A stretch of 64,000 nucleotides of DNA from Chloroflexota bacterium (GCA_021795965.1 JAJYOU010000011.1:1-64000), one strand, 5' to 3'. Shown: positions 37,381 through 46,761, counted from the stretch's first letter. A program made the numbers and translations. Notes: generated by a model not told the origin, from the letters alone.

Positions 37381-38745
37381 TTAAATTTGATTTATTTCCG
37401 ATTTTGATCCGTGCAAAGCCAGCCATTCTGCCCTGCGTTGGAAGAGACCGGGTACGACCCGGTTGGCATCCTGAATGATTTGTTGAAGATCTGCTGTCAG
37501 GAGTTTGCCATCTTCGACTATGATTTTACCAGCAACCATCGTCATTGAGACATCACTTCCTCGAACAGCATGCACCAGGTTGTGGTGCAAGTTACCAGCG
37601 GAGCCGGCAAGCAGAGGTGTCGTGCGCGGGGTGTTTGTGCGAATAGCGATCAAATCTGCTTGTTTCCCCTTTTCGATGGAACCGATCCTGGAGTTCAACC
37701 CCAGCGCGCGTGCGCCACAGATTGTCGCCATTTTTAGAACCGACCAGGCGTCCAGCGCGGAGGCGTCCATCCGGCTCAGTTTTGCCAGGAGGGAAGAGGT
37801 TTTCATTTCCTCGAACATATCGAGGTTATTGTTTTCCTTTTCGCCATCGGTGCCCAGTCCAACTGCCACCCCCGCTGCCAACAAATCCACCACGGGTGCG
37901 GCTCCGCTGGCGAGCTTCATGTTACTGACAGGATTATGGGCTACGCCGACCTGATGATCTGCCAGGATTTTGATTTCATTATCAGATAGCCAGACGCAAT
38001 GAGCCAGGAGAACCCTGGGGGCATCCAACAAACCAAAGGATTCAAGCGCCTCAACCGGTCGCATGCCGTAGCGACGTTGAGATTCTTCCACATCAAAACT
38101 GCTTTCGTTGCTGTGAGTATGAAAGCCCACCTGATACTGGCGGCTGATGGCGATCGCCCGCTTCCAGGCTGCAGGAACGGCGTAAAACATGTGCTCCAGC
38201 CCCACCCAGACTTGAATCCTTCCTGCTGCCTGCTCGTGCCAGGTCCGGATCAAGTCTTCATTGCTCTTGAGAGTTTCAAAATAATCATGGTCAGGGTGCT
38301 CAGCCACGTAAGGGACCAGGACAGCCCGGACGCCGAGATCGGAGGCAGCCTGGGCGCTGCCGTGCATGTGTCGCCACATATCGACGATCGTCGTGGTTCC
38401 AGAGAGGAGCGATTCGGCATAACAAAGATAGGATGCGATCCGGGCTTCATCCGGGTTGATGACGCGGTGCATCGGATCGATATAACGCTGTAGCCATTCC
38501 CAGACTGGCAGCCCCTCAGCGGTTCCGCGCAGTAAACCTGAATGGGCATGACTATTGATGAGGCCGGGCATGAGTAAATGATTTTCCAAGCGCTTCACGG
38601 GTAAGGCCGGATGATCGGAGAGTATTTTGGCGGCAGACCCTGCAGCCTGAATCATGCCATCATCTCCCACCAGGACTGCCCCATCCGTCAGGATTGACAT
38701 GTCCTTATCCATCAAAAGCAAATGATCAGCGTGCAAAATCAGCAT
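37381..38745 (-). CDS. amidohydrolase, nucleobase/adenosyl deaminase-like (TrzA/MtaD type)
   Basis: 454 residues. Metal-dependent hydrolase with LINSHAHSGLLRG, HTHSNES, LLAHCVWLSD and LGTDGEKENNN, the mononuclear zinc ligands of the deaminase branch (chlorohydrolase, guanine or S-adenosylhomocysteine deaminase). It lies between the ABC importer (five bases after the permease) and the xanthine-dehydrogenase-type genes, which suggests deamination of an imported purine before oxidation. The exact substrate is not certain. Confidence 0.85.
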   Translation of the reverse strand: MLILHADHLLLMDKDMSILTDGAVLVGDDGMIQAAGSAAKILSDHPALPVKRLENHLLMPGLINSHAHSGLLRGTAEGLPVWEWLQRYIDPMHRVINPDEARIASYLCYAESLLSGTTTIVDMWRHMHGSAQAASDLGVRAVLVPYVAEHPDHDYFETLKSNEDLIRTWHEQAAGRIQVWVGLEHMFYAVPAAWKRAIAISRQYQVGFHTHSNESSFDVEESQRRYGMRPVEALESFGLLDAPRVLLAHCVWLSDNEIKILADHQVGVAHNPVSNMKLASGAAPVVDLLAAGVAVGLGTDGEKENNNLDMFEEMKTSSLLAKLSRMDASALDAWSVLKMATICGARALGLNSRIGSIEKGKQADLIAIRTNTPRTTPLLAGSAGNLHHNLVHAVRGSDVSMTMVAGKIIVEDGKLLTADLQQIIQDANRVVPGLFQRRAEWLALHGSKSEINQI

Positions 38746-38750
38746 GCGGG

Positions 38751-39722
38751 TTAAAGTCCTCTTTCCCCGCGAACATAGGGAATTCCAAGCGCGGCAGGTG
38801 CTCCCATGCGCTTGCGGTTGGCTTCATGCGATCCGATCACCAGGACGAGGATGGTGAAGGCATAGGGTATCATTTGCAGGAAAAATCCAAGGTAGGTGTG
38901 ATAAAAGAACGGGTTGGCTATCCCCAGAATTACTTTTGGCAGCTGGATGTCGAGAATCACGCGGTTCAAGGCGCCAAAAATATAGGCGCCGAACATGGCT
39001 TTGAAAGGATCCCACTGTGCAAAGATGACCAGCCCGACTGCGATCCAACCCTGACCGCCTGTGGTCATCTCGCTGAACCATCCGGGAGAAATTGCCAGGC
39101 TGATGGTGCCGCCTGCCAGACCTGCCAGCATGCCACCCAGGAAAACATACGCGTAGCGCATGGCAAAGATATTGATACCGAGGGCATCTGCGGCGGAGGG
39201 ATATTCACCAACTGCCCGCAAATGCATCCCGGGGCGGGTGCGGTTGATATAAAACCAGGCGAGAGGCGCCAGGATAAAACCAAAATAAACCAGAACGCTT
39301 TGATCGGTGAAGAAAATCTTCCCCAGGATGGGGATGGCGGAAAGCAGCGGAACGCTGTAAACCGGGACGAGAGAAACTGCTCCAGCCTTGCTGAGACCTT
39401 CTCCCAGGACCAGGCTGATGCCGGTGCCGAGGAATGTTAGCGCCAGCCCGCTGACGACCTGGTCCGCTTTGAGAGTGATTGTAATATAGGCATGGATCTG
39501 GCTCAGAAGTCCAGAAACAAGCATCGCCACCAACAAACCCAGCCAGGGGTTCCCGGTGGCAATTGTGACGCTGTAAGCACTCATGGCTCCCAGCAGCATC
39601 ATGCCTTCCACGCCCAAATTCATGACCCCCGAGCGTTCTGCAAAAATTTCTCCCAGGGTTGCGAATAAAAGCACTGTTCCATTGGCGATGCCTGCCTGAA
39701 GAATTACGATTATTGCTTCCAT
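38751..39722 (-). CDS. BMP-type nucleoside ABC transporter, permease 2
   Basis: 323 residues with about eight membrane helices; the LATLGEIFAERSGVMNLGVEG segment (starting about residue 20) is the signature of the YufQ/NupQ-type permease in nucleoside and branched-chain-like importers. It pairs with the permease encoded two bases upstream. It is part of the binding protein-ATPase-permease-permease run. Confidence 0.9.
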   Translation of the reverse strand: MEAIIVILQAGIANGTVLLFATLGEIFAERSGVMNLGVEGMMLLGAMSAYSVTIATGNPWLGLLVAMLVSGLLSQIHAYITITLKADQVVSGLALTFLGTGISLVLGEGLSKAGAVSLVPVYSVPLLSAIPILGKIFFTDQSVLVYFGFILAPLAWFYINRTRPGMHLRAVGEYPSAADALGINIFAMRYAYVFLGGMLAGLAGGTISLAISPGWFSEMTTGGQGWIAVGLVIFAQWDPFKAMFGAYIFGALNRVILDIQLPKVILGIANPFFYHTYLGFFLQMIPYAFTILVLVIGSHEANRKRMGAPAALGIPYVRGERGL

Positions 39723-39724
39723 GT

Positions 39725-40858
39725 TCAGGCCTCCTCAGCACTGTGGACGATCCGAATACGATAGCGCAAGAGGTAATCGCTGGCGATCAGGCAAACCAGG
39801 ATGGTTCCCTGGATCATTTTGGGCACACCAGAAGGTTGAATTTCCCTTCCGGCGAGGATCAACCCGCCAAACAAAATGGAAACGACGATGATCACCAGCG
39901 GGTTGAGCTTGGATAGCCACGCCACAATAATGCCGGTAAAACCATAACCGGCGGCTATTGGTGAGGTTTGCAGGCGGTGAACCATGCCGGTAACCTCTGA
40001 CATCCCTCCCAGCCCAGCCAGGGCGCCGGATAGAAACATAACCAGAACGGTATTTAAAGTGAGGTTGATCCCGGCATAACGGGCGGCGGACGGGTTGTCC
40101 CCGATCAGGCGGATTTCATACCCCCAACGACTGCGGAAAATTACGAACCAGAGGATAATCGCTGCCACGATTCCAAACACAAGACCCAAGTGGGTCGTCA
40201 GACCGCTTAATATTTTATAGGTTTTTGCATAATCCAAAAGGCGCGGCAGCCAGGAATTTACCGGAAATTTTGGCGACATCTGGAAGCCGCCTTCGGACCA
40301 GGCACCAAAGATCCAATAGTTGATCCAGGAAATTGCAATATAGTTCATCATCAGGGAAGTGATGATTTCATTCACGTTAAATTTGGCTTTCAGGTATCCC
40401 GGGATGAGCCCCCAGATGCCGCCAGCCAACATGCCGGCAAGTACCATGGTTGGGATGAAAATCCAGGGTGAAGTGGTTTCTGGAAAAATGTGGCTGAGCA
40501 CAACCGCACTGGCGCCGAAGGCGCCCATGATGAATTGACCTTCTGCGCCAATATTCCATAATTTCATGCGAAAAGCGACTGAACAAGCCAGGGCTGTCAT
40601 GATAATGGGGGTGGCTTTGACCAGGGTATCCGAAAGCACACCAATATCACCCATCGAAGCTTTGGCGATATGAATATAGGATAGGATCGGGTCACCACCG
40701 GCAATCTTAATCAGAACGGCGCCGATGATGAGTGCAATAATGACCGCGCCGAATGAAATCAGCGCTGGAAACCAGGAAGGCGGTTCGCTCAGGCGGGGTT
40801 CGACCTGAATTTTGAAAGGGAAGCGTGCCCGTGTGAGAGGGTTGATCGTATCAGACAT
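39725..40858 (-). CDS. BMP-type nucleoside ABC transporter, permease 1
   Basis: 377 residues with about nine membrane helices, of the YufP/NupP type: MKLWNIGAEGQFIMGAFGAS and GYGFTGIIVAWLSKLNP are characteristic. It forms the membrane channel with the following permease. Its start overlaps the end of the ATPase gene by eight bases, showing translational coupling. Confidence 0.9.
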   Translation of the reverse strand: MSDTINPLTRARFPFKIQVEPRLSEPPSWFPALISFGAVIIALIIGAVLIKIAGGDPILSYIHIAKASMGDIGVLSDTLVKATPIIMTALACSVAFRMKLWNIGAEGQFIMGAFGASAVVLSHIFPETTSPWIFIPTMVLAGMLAGGIWGLIPGYLKAKFNVNEIITSLMMNYIAISWINYWIFGAWSEGGFQMSPKFPVNSWLPRLLDYAKTYKILSGLTTHLGLVFGIVAAIILWFVIFRSRWGYEIRLIGDNPSAARYAGINLTLNTVLVMFLSGALAGLGGMSEVTGMVHRLQTSPIAAGYGFTGIIVAWLSKLNPLVIIVVSILFGGLILAGREIQPSGVPKMIQGTILVCLIASDYLLRYRIRIVHSAEEA

Positions 40859-42437
40859 GTTCTTCTGCTCCGAGATCGATTTGATCGAGGGGGGTGCCGG
40901 TCATCATCATGCCAATTTGCTCAATCATTTTTTGAGAGGTTTCCTGGTTGTGAATCTTGATTTCGCCCATGGTGCAGCCTTCGTAAATGACAAAGACCCG
41001 GTCGCAGAGCGAGAGTAATTCTTCCAGTTCTTCAGAGATCAATAAGATTGCTGCCCCTGCCTGGCGCTGTTCCAGCAGCAAGCGGTGAACACCTTCAATT
41101 GCACCCACATCCAGCCCGCGCGTTGGCTGGACCGCCACCATCAGACTGGGCTTGCCTGAGATCTCCCTTGCCAGAATGACTTTCTGCAGATTTCCGCCGG
41201 ACAGCAGCCGGACGGGGGTTTCCACGTTCGGGACGCTAATTTCGTAAGAAATTTTGAGATCATTCGCCATTTTTGTGGCAGCTTTTATATTGATGACGCT
41301 GCCTTTGGAGATGGGTGTGAAGCGGTAACGTTTCATGATGATGTTATCTGTGACGGACAGGTTAGGGGCGGTCCCGACCTGGGTGCGGTCTTCGGGAATA
41401 TATGAAATTCCCCGGTCAATGCCGAAGATGGGTTCGTGGTTCTCGACCTTGGTTCCGTTCAGGAAAACCTGACCCCCGGTGCAGCGGCGCAGACCTGTGA
41501 TGACCTGTGCCAGTTCGCGTTGACCGTTGCCAGCGACGCCTGCGACCCCGACAATTTCCCCGCTGCGGATGTCTAGGCTAAAATCACGCAAAGCAGCCAA
41601 ACCTTTATCGTTATCCGTTTTGAGGTTTTTGATATCCAGGACAACTTTGCCGGGTTCTTTGAATGCCTTGACTGCCGTGAAGGAAACGTCCCGACCAACC
41701 ATCAACTTCGCCAGTTCCTGGCGGGTGACGTTCAAGGCTGGCAGACTCCGGGCTGTGACTTTTCCCCTGCGGAGAACCGTGACCGTATCAGAGATTGCGG
41801 TGACTTCCTGTAATTTATGGCTGATGAATATGATGGATTTGCCATCGGCTGCCATCGCCCGCAGAATTTTGAAGAGCCCGTCTATTTCCTGTGGAGCTAA
41901 AACTGCTGTCGGTTCATCCATGATCAGAACCTCAGCGCCTCGATAAATCATTTTTAGGATTTCGACTCGCTGCTGTTCGCCAACGGATAACTGCCAGATT
42001 TTGGCTTTTGGATCAACAATTAAACCAAAACGCTCTCCCAGGGCGGCTATTTTTGAGTCATATTGATTAAGCCGCATTAAAAAGCGTGGATTTTCAAGTC
42101 CGAGTAAAATATTTTCTGTGACTGTTTGTGAAGGCACGAGCATGAAATGCTGGTGGACCATGCCAATCCCGGCTTTAATTGCGTCACGCGGCGACGAAAA
42201 ATTGACGGATTGTCCCTTGACCAGGATGGAGCCGCCATCCTGATGATAGAGCCCGGCGAGAATATTCATGAGGGTGCTTTTCCCCGCCCCATTTTCACCG
42301 AGAAGAGCGTGAATTTCTCCGCGTTTTAATTCGAAATCTACATGATCATTTGCCAGCACCCCTGGAAATCGCTTGGTAATGGATCGCATTTCCACAATAT
42401 AAGGGGTTGGGGCGCCTGTGTGGTCAGTTATTTCCAT
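40851..42437 (-). CDS. BMP-type nucleoside ABC transporter, double ATP-binding protein
   Basis: 528 residues with two ABC cassettes, as in NupO/YufO and ribose importers. The first has LLGENGAGKSTLM, LSVGEQQRVEI and LIMDEPTAVL; the second has GVAGVAGNGQREL in place of Walker A and LSGGNLQKV. That degenerate second Walker A is normal for this family. It powers nucleoside uptake. GCAGGAG lies upstream of the ATG. A strong hairpin separates it from the binding-protein gene. Confidence 0.93.
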   Translation of the reverse strand: MEITDHTGAPTPYIVEMRSITKRFPGVLANDHVDFELKRGEIHALLGENGAGKSTLMNILAGLYHQDGGSILVKGQSVNFSSPRDAIKAGIGMVHQHFMLVPSQTVTENILLGLENPRFLMRLNQYDSKIAALGERFGLIVDPKAKIWQLSVGEQQRVEILKMIYRGAEVLIMDEPTAVLAPQEIDGLFKILRAMAADGKSIIFISHKLQEVTAISDTVTVLRRGKVTARSLPALNVTRQELAKLMVGRDVSFTAVKAFKEPGKVVLDIKNLKTDNDKGLAALRDFSLDIRSGEIVGVAGVAGNGQRELAQVITGLRRCTGGQVFLNGTKVENHEPIFGIDRGISYIPEDRTQVGTAPNLSVTDNIIMKRYRFTPISKGSVINIKAATKMANDLKISYEISVPNVETPVRLLSGGNLQKVILAREISGKPSLMVAVQPTRGLDVGAIEGVHRLLLEQRQAGAAILLISEELEELLSLCDRVFVIYEGCTMGEIKIHNQETSQKMIEQIGMMMTGTPLDQIDLGAEEHV

Positions 42438-42488
42438 GCATACTCCTGCACGAATGAAGGTTTATGTCATTTTCCAATAAATGCAAAT

Positions 42489-42520
42489 TGGGGCCAGAAT
42501 CTTTTGGATTTCTGGCCCCA
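42489..42520 (-). terminator. hairpin between binding-protein and ATPase genes
   Basis: Perfect 11-bp inverted repeat TGGGGCCAGAA / TTCTGGCCCCA with a 10-base loop, 20 bases after the binding-protein stop. The sequence after it (AATTTGCATTTATT) is only partly T-rich. It may be a leaky terminator or a 3-prime mRNA stabiliser that keeps the binding protein in excess over the other subunits. Confidence 0.6.
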
Positions 42521-42539
42521 AATAAGCTAACAGTCTGGA

Positions 42540-43859
42540 TTAGTTGCCGAGTTTCGGAAGTTCAGCATTGATACCGTCAGCCCACCAGTACATGCAGTAG
42601 GTGCATTTCAGGTTGTCGGCTCCGGGTGGGAATTGATCAAGATCTGCCTGGGCGAATTTCTGCCCGGCGGGAACGACGATATTGCCCTTGTTGTCTTTGA
42701 TCGGGCCAGAGAAGACATCGAAACGGTTAAATTTACCGGCGAGCATGAGGGCTAATGTATCGTTCACCAGTTTGAGATCAGCCGCGGGCAATTCAGAGGC
42801 GCCCTTGGTCATGGTTTGACCTTGCATGAAGCCATAAAGTCCAAGGCTGCCGCTATCAGCATCGAAGTAATCGAAGCCAGGTTGATAGGTCTTGTCAATC
42901 AGTCCCTGGGTGATTTTGGCGTAAATAGGGCCCCAGTTCCAGTAAATGGCTGTCAGACAGCGATCGACTTTGCAGGATCCGACATAGTCGTAAGTGATGC
43001 CCCACTTGCCCTTGGCTTCGGCGACATCAGCCACGGCGGGAGTATCAGCACCAGTCAGAACCACATCTGCGCCTGCATCCATGAGCGAGGCTGCGCCGTT
43101 TTTCTCAGCAACCGGGTCGTGCCAGGTGTTGATCCAGGCAACGTCCATGGTGCATTCGGGGCAGGTTTTCTTGGCACCCATCATGAAGGCGTTGCCGAGG
43201 CGAAGCTCTTCAGGAATGGGGAAGGTAGCCATATAACCGAGCTTGGGATTGCCGTCCAACTTGGCGCGGGAACCGGCCAGCATACCAGCCAGATATTTCA
43301 TGTCTTCCATGGCGCCAAAAAGGTTGCCAAAGTTTTTCATGTTGGACTTGTAACCACTGATGTGGATAAAGGTGATATCAGGGAATTCTTCAGCGACGGT
43401 TGCCATTGGATCCATGTAGCCAAAGGAGGTGCCCAGGATCAGGTTGAAGCCTTTGCGTGCAAGGCTGCGGAAGACCTGTTCTGAATCGGCGCCTTCAGGG
43501 ACGTTTTCGATGTAAGCAACATGGACATTCGGCACATTCGCTTCAACATATTGAAGGCCTTCAAAATGAGCCTGAGACCAACCACCGTCATCGTGTGGAC
43601 CAATCAAAACGGCTGCGACATTAAATTTGCCGGCGACAATTTCAGGGATTTCAAGGCCGGTTTGGGCTGGCGCTGCTGTTGCGGCGGGTTCAGCCGGAGC
43701 GACGGTAGCTTGAACAGGAGCTTCCGTGGCGGCCGGTTGAGCGGGCGCCTGCGTGTCAGCAGGTTGGGCTGGTGCCGGGGTGGTTGCTGCTCCACCACAG
43801 GCTGAAAGCAGCATGGCAAAGACGGCGACCAAAATGGTAAGCTTGTACAAATGACGCAT
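42540..43859 (-). CDS. BMP family nucleoside-binding lipoprotein
   Basis: 439 residues. The signal ends in LLSACGG (Cys about 21), followed by a linker rich in Ala/Pro/Thr/Gln (about 25-70), then a basic membrane protein/PnrA-type substrate-binding fold (NVAAVLIGPHDDGGWSQAH, LILGTSFGYMDP, DVVLTGADTPAVAD). The family binds purine nucleosides or nucleobases. It is first in the importer operon, with GGAGGAGG before the ATG. Confidence 0.92.
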   Translation of the reverse strand: MRHLYKLTILVAVFAMLLSACGGAATTPAPAQPADTQAPAQPAATEAPVQATVAPAEPAATAAPAQTGLEIPEIVAGKFNVAAVLIGPHDDGGWSQAHFEGLQYVEANVPNVHVAYIENVPEGADSEQVFRSLARKGFNLILGTSFGYMDPMATVAEEFPDITFIHISGYKSNMKNFGNLFGAMEDMKYLAGMLAGSRAKLDGNPKLGYMATFPIPEELRLGNAFMMGAKKTCPECTMDVAWINTWHDPVAEKNGAASLMDAGADVVLTGADTPAVADVAEAKGKWGITYDYVGSCKVDRCLTAIYWNWGPIYAKITQGLIDKTYQPGFDYFDADSGSLGLYGFMQGQTMTKGASELPAADLKLVNDTLALMLAGKFNRFDVFSGPIKDNKGNIVVPAGQKFAQADLDQFPPGADNLKCTYCMYWWADGINAELPKLGN

Positions 43860-44174
43860 TTTTCCTCCTCCAGAGAAAATAAACAGGGTGCCGAGATACG
43901 GCTTGAAAACTGAGCGAACAAGCTTCTCAGGTTAATGGATTAACTTTTTTGTCTTCAACGATGGTCTAAATTCTGATTCAAAAGAAGAGTTAATCGATAA
44001 CCTTCATCAGCGATATAGTAGCACAAAACGATTATTTTGACATCGCTCACATGTCATATAAACACTGGTAATATATGTAACTTGTCTGTACAAATATGGT
44101 TTTGGGCGCCTCTCAAAGCAAATGCCGGACCCAGGACGGAAATCCCGTGGGTGGTTACAAACAGTGAAAAGTAC
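43860..44174 (-). other. promoter region of the purine-type operon
   Basis: About 315 bases between the M24 peptidase stop and the binding-protein start. Two related near-palindromes are present (listed separately). I find no purine riboswitch core and no coding sequence. A confident -35/-10 pair could not be picked; TACTAT and similar AT-rich strings occur near 44015. Confidence 0.55.
43931..44001. promoter_or_regulatory. pair of similar near-palindromes, putative operators
   Basis: GTTAATGGATTAAC (43931-43944, perfect 6-bp arms around GG) and GTTAATCGATAAC (43989-44001, same left arm, one base shorter). Their starts are 58 bases apart, between 70 and 140 bases upstream of the binding-protein ATG. 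The form is that of a LacI/GntR-type site, but no such regulator is encoded in the window. Confidence 0.35.
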
Positions 44175-45365
44175 CTAACCACGCAGTAAAACCAGTTCTT
44201 TCTGGGGGGCACCCAGGTATTCTGCGCCATGCCCGGTCACCACGACATCTTCTTCGAGGCCGATATAGCCATAACCTGGAATGGGCAGACCGGGTTCAAT
44301 CGTAAAAACATTCCCGACCTCCACGAGCCCCAGCGGATCTTCATCATATTTTTCCCAGAGTGGGCCAAGCAAAGTGCCGCCATCATGAGCAACGCGACCC
44401 AACTGGTGACCGGTGGCGTACATATATTCGGGATAACCTGCATCCATCACGGTTCTACGGGCAATGGTATCCATATCCAGACCTTTTACCCCGGGTTTGA
44501 GAGCTGCGCGCAGGTTTTCAATGGCTGCCCGAATGGTGGCGAAACCGCGCCTGACTTCGGCAGGGGCTTCTTTTTCTCCAGGACGCAAAACATATGCCAT
44601 GCGCTGGATATCTGAACACATTTCCTGGTATTTAACTCCAAAATCGAAATGCAGGAGATGCCCCGCTTGAACCTGTATGTCCGTTGGGCCAGAATGACCA
44701 GCCTGGGAATCCGGACCGCTGTTGACCGCCGGGTTGTTTTCAGGTGACCAGGCAGAACCAACCTTTTTTGCCTTCATTAACTGCTGCATCATCGCAGCGA
44801 TTTCCTTCTCTGACATCCCGACCTTGATGCTCGAGAAGGTTTCTTGAAAGATTTCATGGGTGATCTGGACTGCGTGGCGGAGGTAATCAATTTCGGTGGA
44901 GGTTTTTCTCCCGCGCAATGCCGAAATCAAAGTTTCGGATGTGACCAGGTGATCCGCATAGGGGGTATTTTTAAAATATTGGGTCAATAAGAGGAACATG
45001 GAGTGAGTCAACCCATCTGCATGGACATTGTTGAAGCTGAAATTGACCGCAATTTTGGCGGGATTAAGGCGGGAGATCGTTTCCAAAAATGGCTGGCGGA
45101 AGCCAGTATCGTAGGAAATGATCTCATCATAAACACCCACACGGCGGACGGCTTCGGCTTCGAGGCTGCCAACAACTGCCACTCTCTGGTTGAAGCTGGT
45201 GATCATGAGCGCGCTCAACCAGGTCAGATCGCCGGGACCCAAGACCAGGTTCAGGGCAGGGTCGCGCACCCCGGAAGTTTCCCGCACAAAAGTCAACCAG
45301 AGATCAATATCCTTTTCATTGAGAATTTCGACTGCCTGTGTAACTTTTTCTTGAATGAGAGACAT
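44175..45365 (-). CDS. M24 family metallopeptidase (Xaa-Pro peptidase-like)
   Basis: 396 residues: an N-terminal creatinase-like domain (1-150) and a pita-bread catalytic domain with the five metal ligands in order: Asp in HFDFGVKY, Asp in MCSDIQRM, His in ATGHQLGR, Glu in FTIEPGL, Glu in GLEEDVVV. It removes residues N-terminal to proline or acts on related amides. GAGGAA precedes the ATG. It lies ten bases after an MFS transporter gene on the same strand; together they might import and cleave a peptide. Confidence 0.9.
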   Translation of the reverse strand: MSLIQEKVTQAVEILNEKDIDLWLTFVRETSGVRDPALNLVLGPGDLTWLSALMITSFNQRVAVVGSLEAEAVRRVGVYDEIISYDTGFRQPFLETISRLNPAKIAVNFSFNNVHADGLTHSMFLLLTQYFKNTPYADHLVTSETLISALRGRKTSTEIDYLRHAVQITHEIFQETFSSIKVGMSEKEIAAMMQQLMKAKKVGSAWSPENNPAVNSGPDSQAGHSGPTDIQVQAGHLLHFDFGVKYQEMCSDIQRMAYVLRPGEKEAPAEVRRGFATIRAAIENLRAALKPGVKGLDMDTIARRTVMDAGYPEYMYATGHQLGRVAHDGGTLLGPLWEKYDEDPLGLVEVGNVFTIEPGLPIPGYGYIGLEEDVVVTGHGAEYLGAPQKELVLLRG

Positions 45366-45375
45366 TTTTAATTCC

Positions 45376-46638
45376 TCAGGATAACGGGATTTGATGATGG
45401 ACTGGGTTTTTCACCAGGAAGATCAGCAAGAGGGTGGTGAGGAGTCCAAAAACGGCGGAAATGGCAAACGTGGTTTTAAAACCAGCCATGTCTGCAATCC
45501 AGCCCCCGAGAATGGGGGCAATGATGGTTGCAGGAGCGATGAGCGTATTAGCCAGCCCAATGTAAACAGGGCGCATGGCTTCAGCTCCAAACTGGATTGT
45601 CATCGCCAGACCGACTGTCCAGAATGAAACGTTGGCAAGCCCGCTCAGGATGATGACCGGGTAAAACCAATCCAGGGAAGGAGCAGCCCAGGCGGCAACC
45701 GAACTCAGCACCACCGCAAGGGCGCCGACAATCAGCATGGAACGATAACCGAAGCGGTCTGCCAGCCAGCCCATGACGATATTCGCGATGGTTTGTGAAA
45801 CGGTCAGCGCTGCGGTCAAAAATCCAGCGGTGACCGGGTTCATGTTAAAGGCAAACACGCCGTAAATAATATAAAATGAAAAACCCATGGTCGCAAATTG
45901 AAAAACCACGCGAAACAGGAGAAACCATTTGAAATTGTCGTCAGTATCGAGAATTTCACGGGCGGTTTTCCAGTAATCATGGTGTTCGGCGGGGATTTCT
46001 TTCTCAAGATCTTCTGGTTCACGGGTGCGCGATAAAAAGAAATACGAGATGCACATCGATAAAAAAGTCAGGACAAAACAGGAGATAAAATCCCAGGGAC
46101 TCTTGAGGGTATCCAGCAAGAAGCCAGCGCCGATTGCTGAAGCGCTGATCGTGATATTTGCTACCGCTGCCTGAGCGCCAAAAAAGGTTGCCTGTGAATC
46201 CTGCGGGATAATTTTTGCAATCATGCTTTGCCAGGGATTCGCGGTGAAGCCCGCTCCCAAGCCTTGCCAAACCAGCATCAGGAAGGCAAAGGGCAGGGCG
46301 ATTTTAACGCCCATGGAGTGTAAAAACCAGGCTGAGAGAGCCAGACCCAGGAAGGGCACCCGCTCGTGAATGGTCATGAGAAGGACGGCGGGTTTATATT
46401 TTCGCAGACGCAAAACCCAGCCAGAAGTAAACAATTGAGGGATCTGCCAGCCGACCGTGTGAATGGCAGGGATCAGCCCGATCAGGATGGCTGAGGTGGT
46501 CATTTTTGTAAAAAAGAGGGGGATGATGGTCCCGAAGGATCCGAATCCCAAGCCCAGCCCAAAAAAAGCAGAATCCAACAAATTGACGCTGATATTAAGC
46601 TTCAAATTTTTTTGCAGTTCCTGTTTTAAAGTGGGCAT
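45376..46638 (-). CDS. MFS transporter
   Basis: 420 residues with twelve predicted membrane helices and an MFS-like loop (GWLADRFGYRSMLIVG) at the second half-repeat. The substrate is unknown. It is co-directional with the M24 peptidase gene ten bases downstream and divergent from the TetR gene; the 120 bases between them contain a TetR-type palindrome that could control both directions. Confidence 0.88.
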   Translation of the reverse strand: MPTLKQELQKNLKLNISVNLLDSAFFGLGLGFGSFGTIIPLFFTKMTTSAILIGLIPAIHTVGWQIPQLFTSGWVLRLRKYKPAVLLMTIHERVPFLGLALSAWFLHSMGVKIALPFAFLMLVWQGLGAGFTANPWQSMIAKIIPQDSQATFFGAQAAVANITISASAIGAGFLLDTLKSPWDFISCFVLTFLSMCISYFFLSRTREPEDLEKEIPAEHHDYWKTAREILDTDDNFKWFLLFRVVFQFATMGFSFYIIYGVFAFNMNPVTAGFLTAALTVSQTIANIVMGWLADRFGYRSMLIVGALAVVLSSVAAWAAPSLDWFYPVIILSGLANVSFWTVGLAMTIQFGAEAMRPVYIGLANTLIAPATIIAPILGGWIADMAGFKTTFAISAVFGLLTTLLLIFLVKNPVHHQIPLS

Positions 46639-46704
46639 GTAACCATTCTACCAAAGGTTTGGACACATATTTTTGTTCAAGATGATTCCAACTAAAAATA
46701 CATA

Positions 46705-46750
46705 TTGACTTATAAATCGAAATGATTAAAATACATGTACGAACGTTCGT
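46705..46750 (+). promoter_or_regulatory. promoter and palindromic operator of the tetR gene
   Basis: TTGACT (46705-46710), 16-base spacer, TAAAAT (46727-46732), then a perfect 12-base palindrome ACGAACGTTCGT (46739-46750) at the expected transcription start. Palindromes of the GAACGTTC type are common TetR/AcrR operators, so autorepression is likely. The layout argues against translation starting at the ATG at 46735. Confidence 0.6.
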
Positions 46751-46761
46751 TCAATCATTTA

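Noticed and set aside
38694-39440. 248-codon open frame on the plus strand
   Set aside because: Antisense to a clear permease and amidohydrolase; composition is rich in Gln, Gly and Asp with no domain.
42816-43484. 222-codon open frame on the plus strand
   Set aside because: Antisense to the nucleoside-binding lipoprotein gene.
43860-44174. Purine riboswitch upstream of the purine-type importer
   Set aside because: I looked for the conserved core (TATA, GG..ATGG..CG, AGTTTCTACC-like strings) and did not find it.
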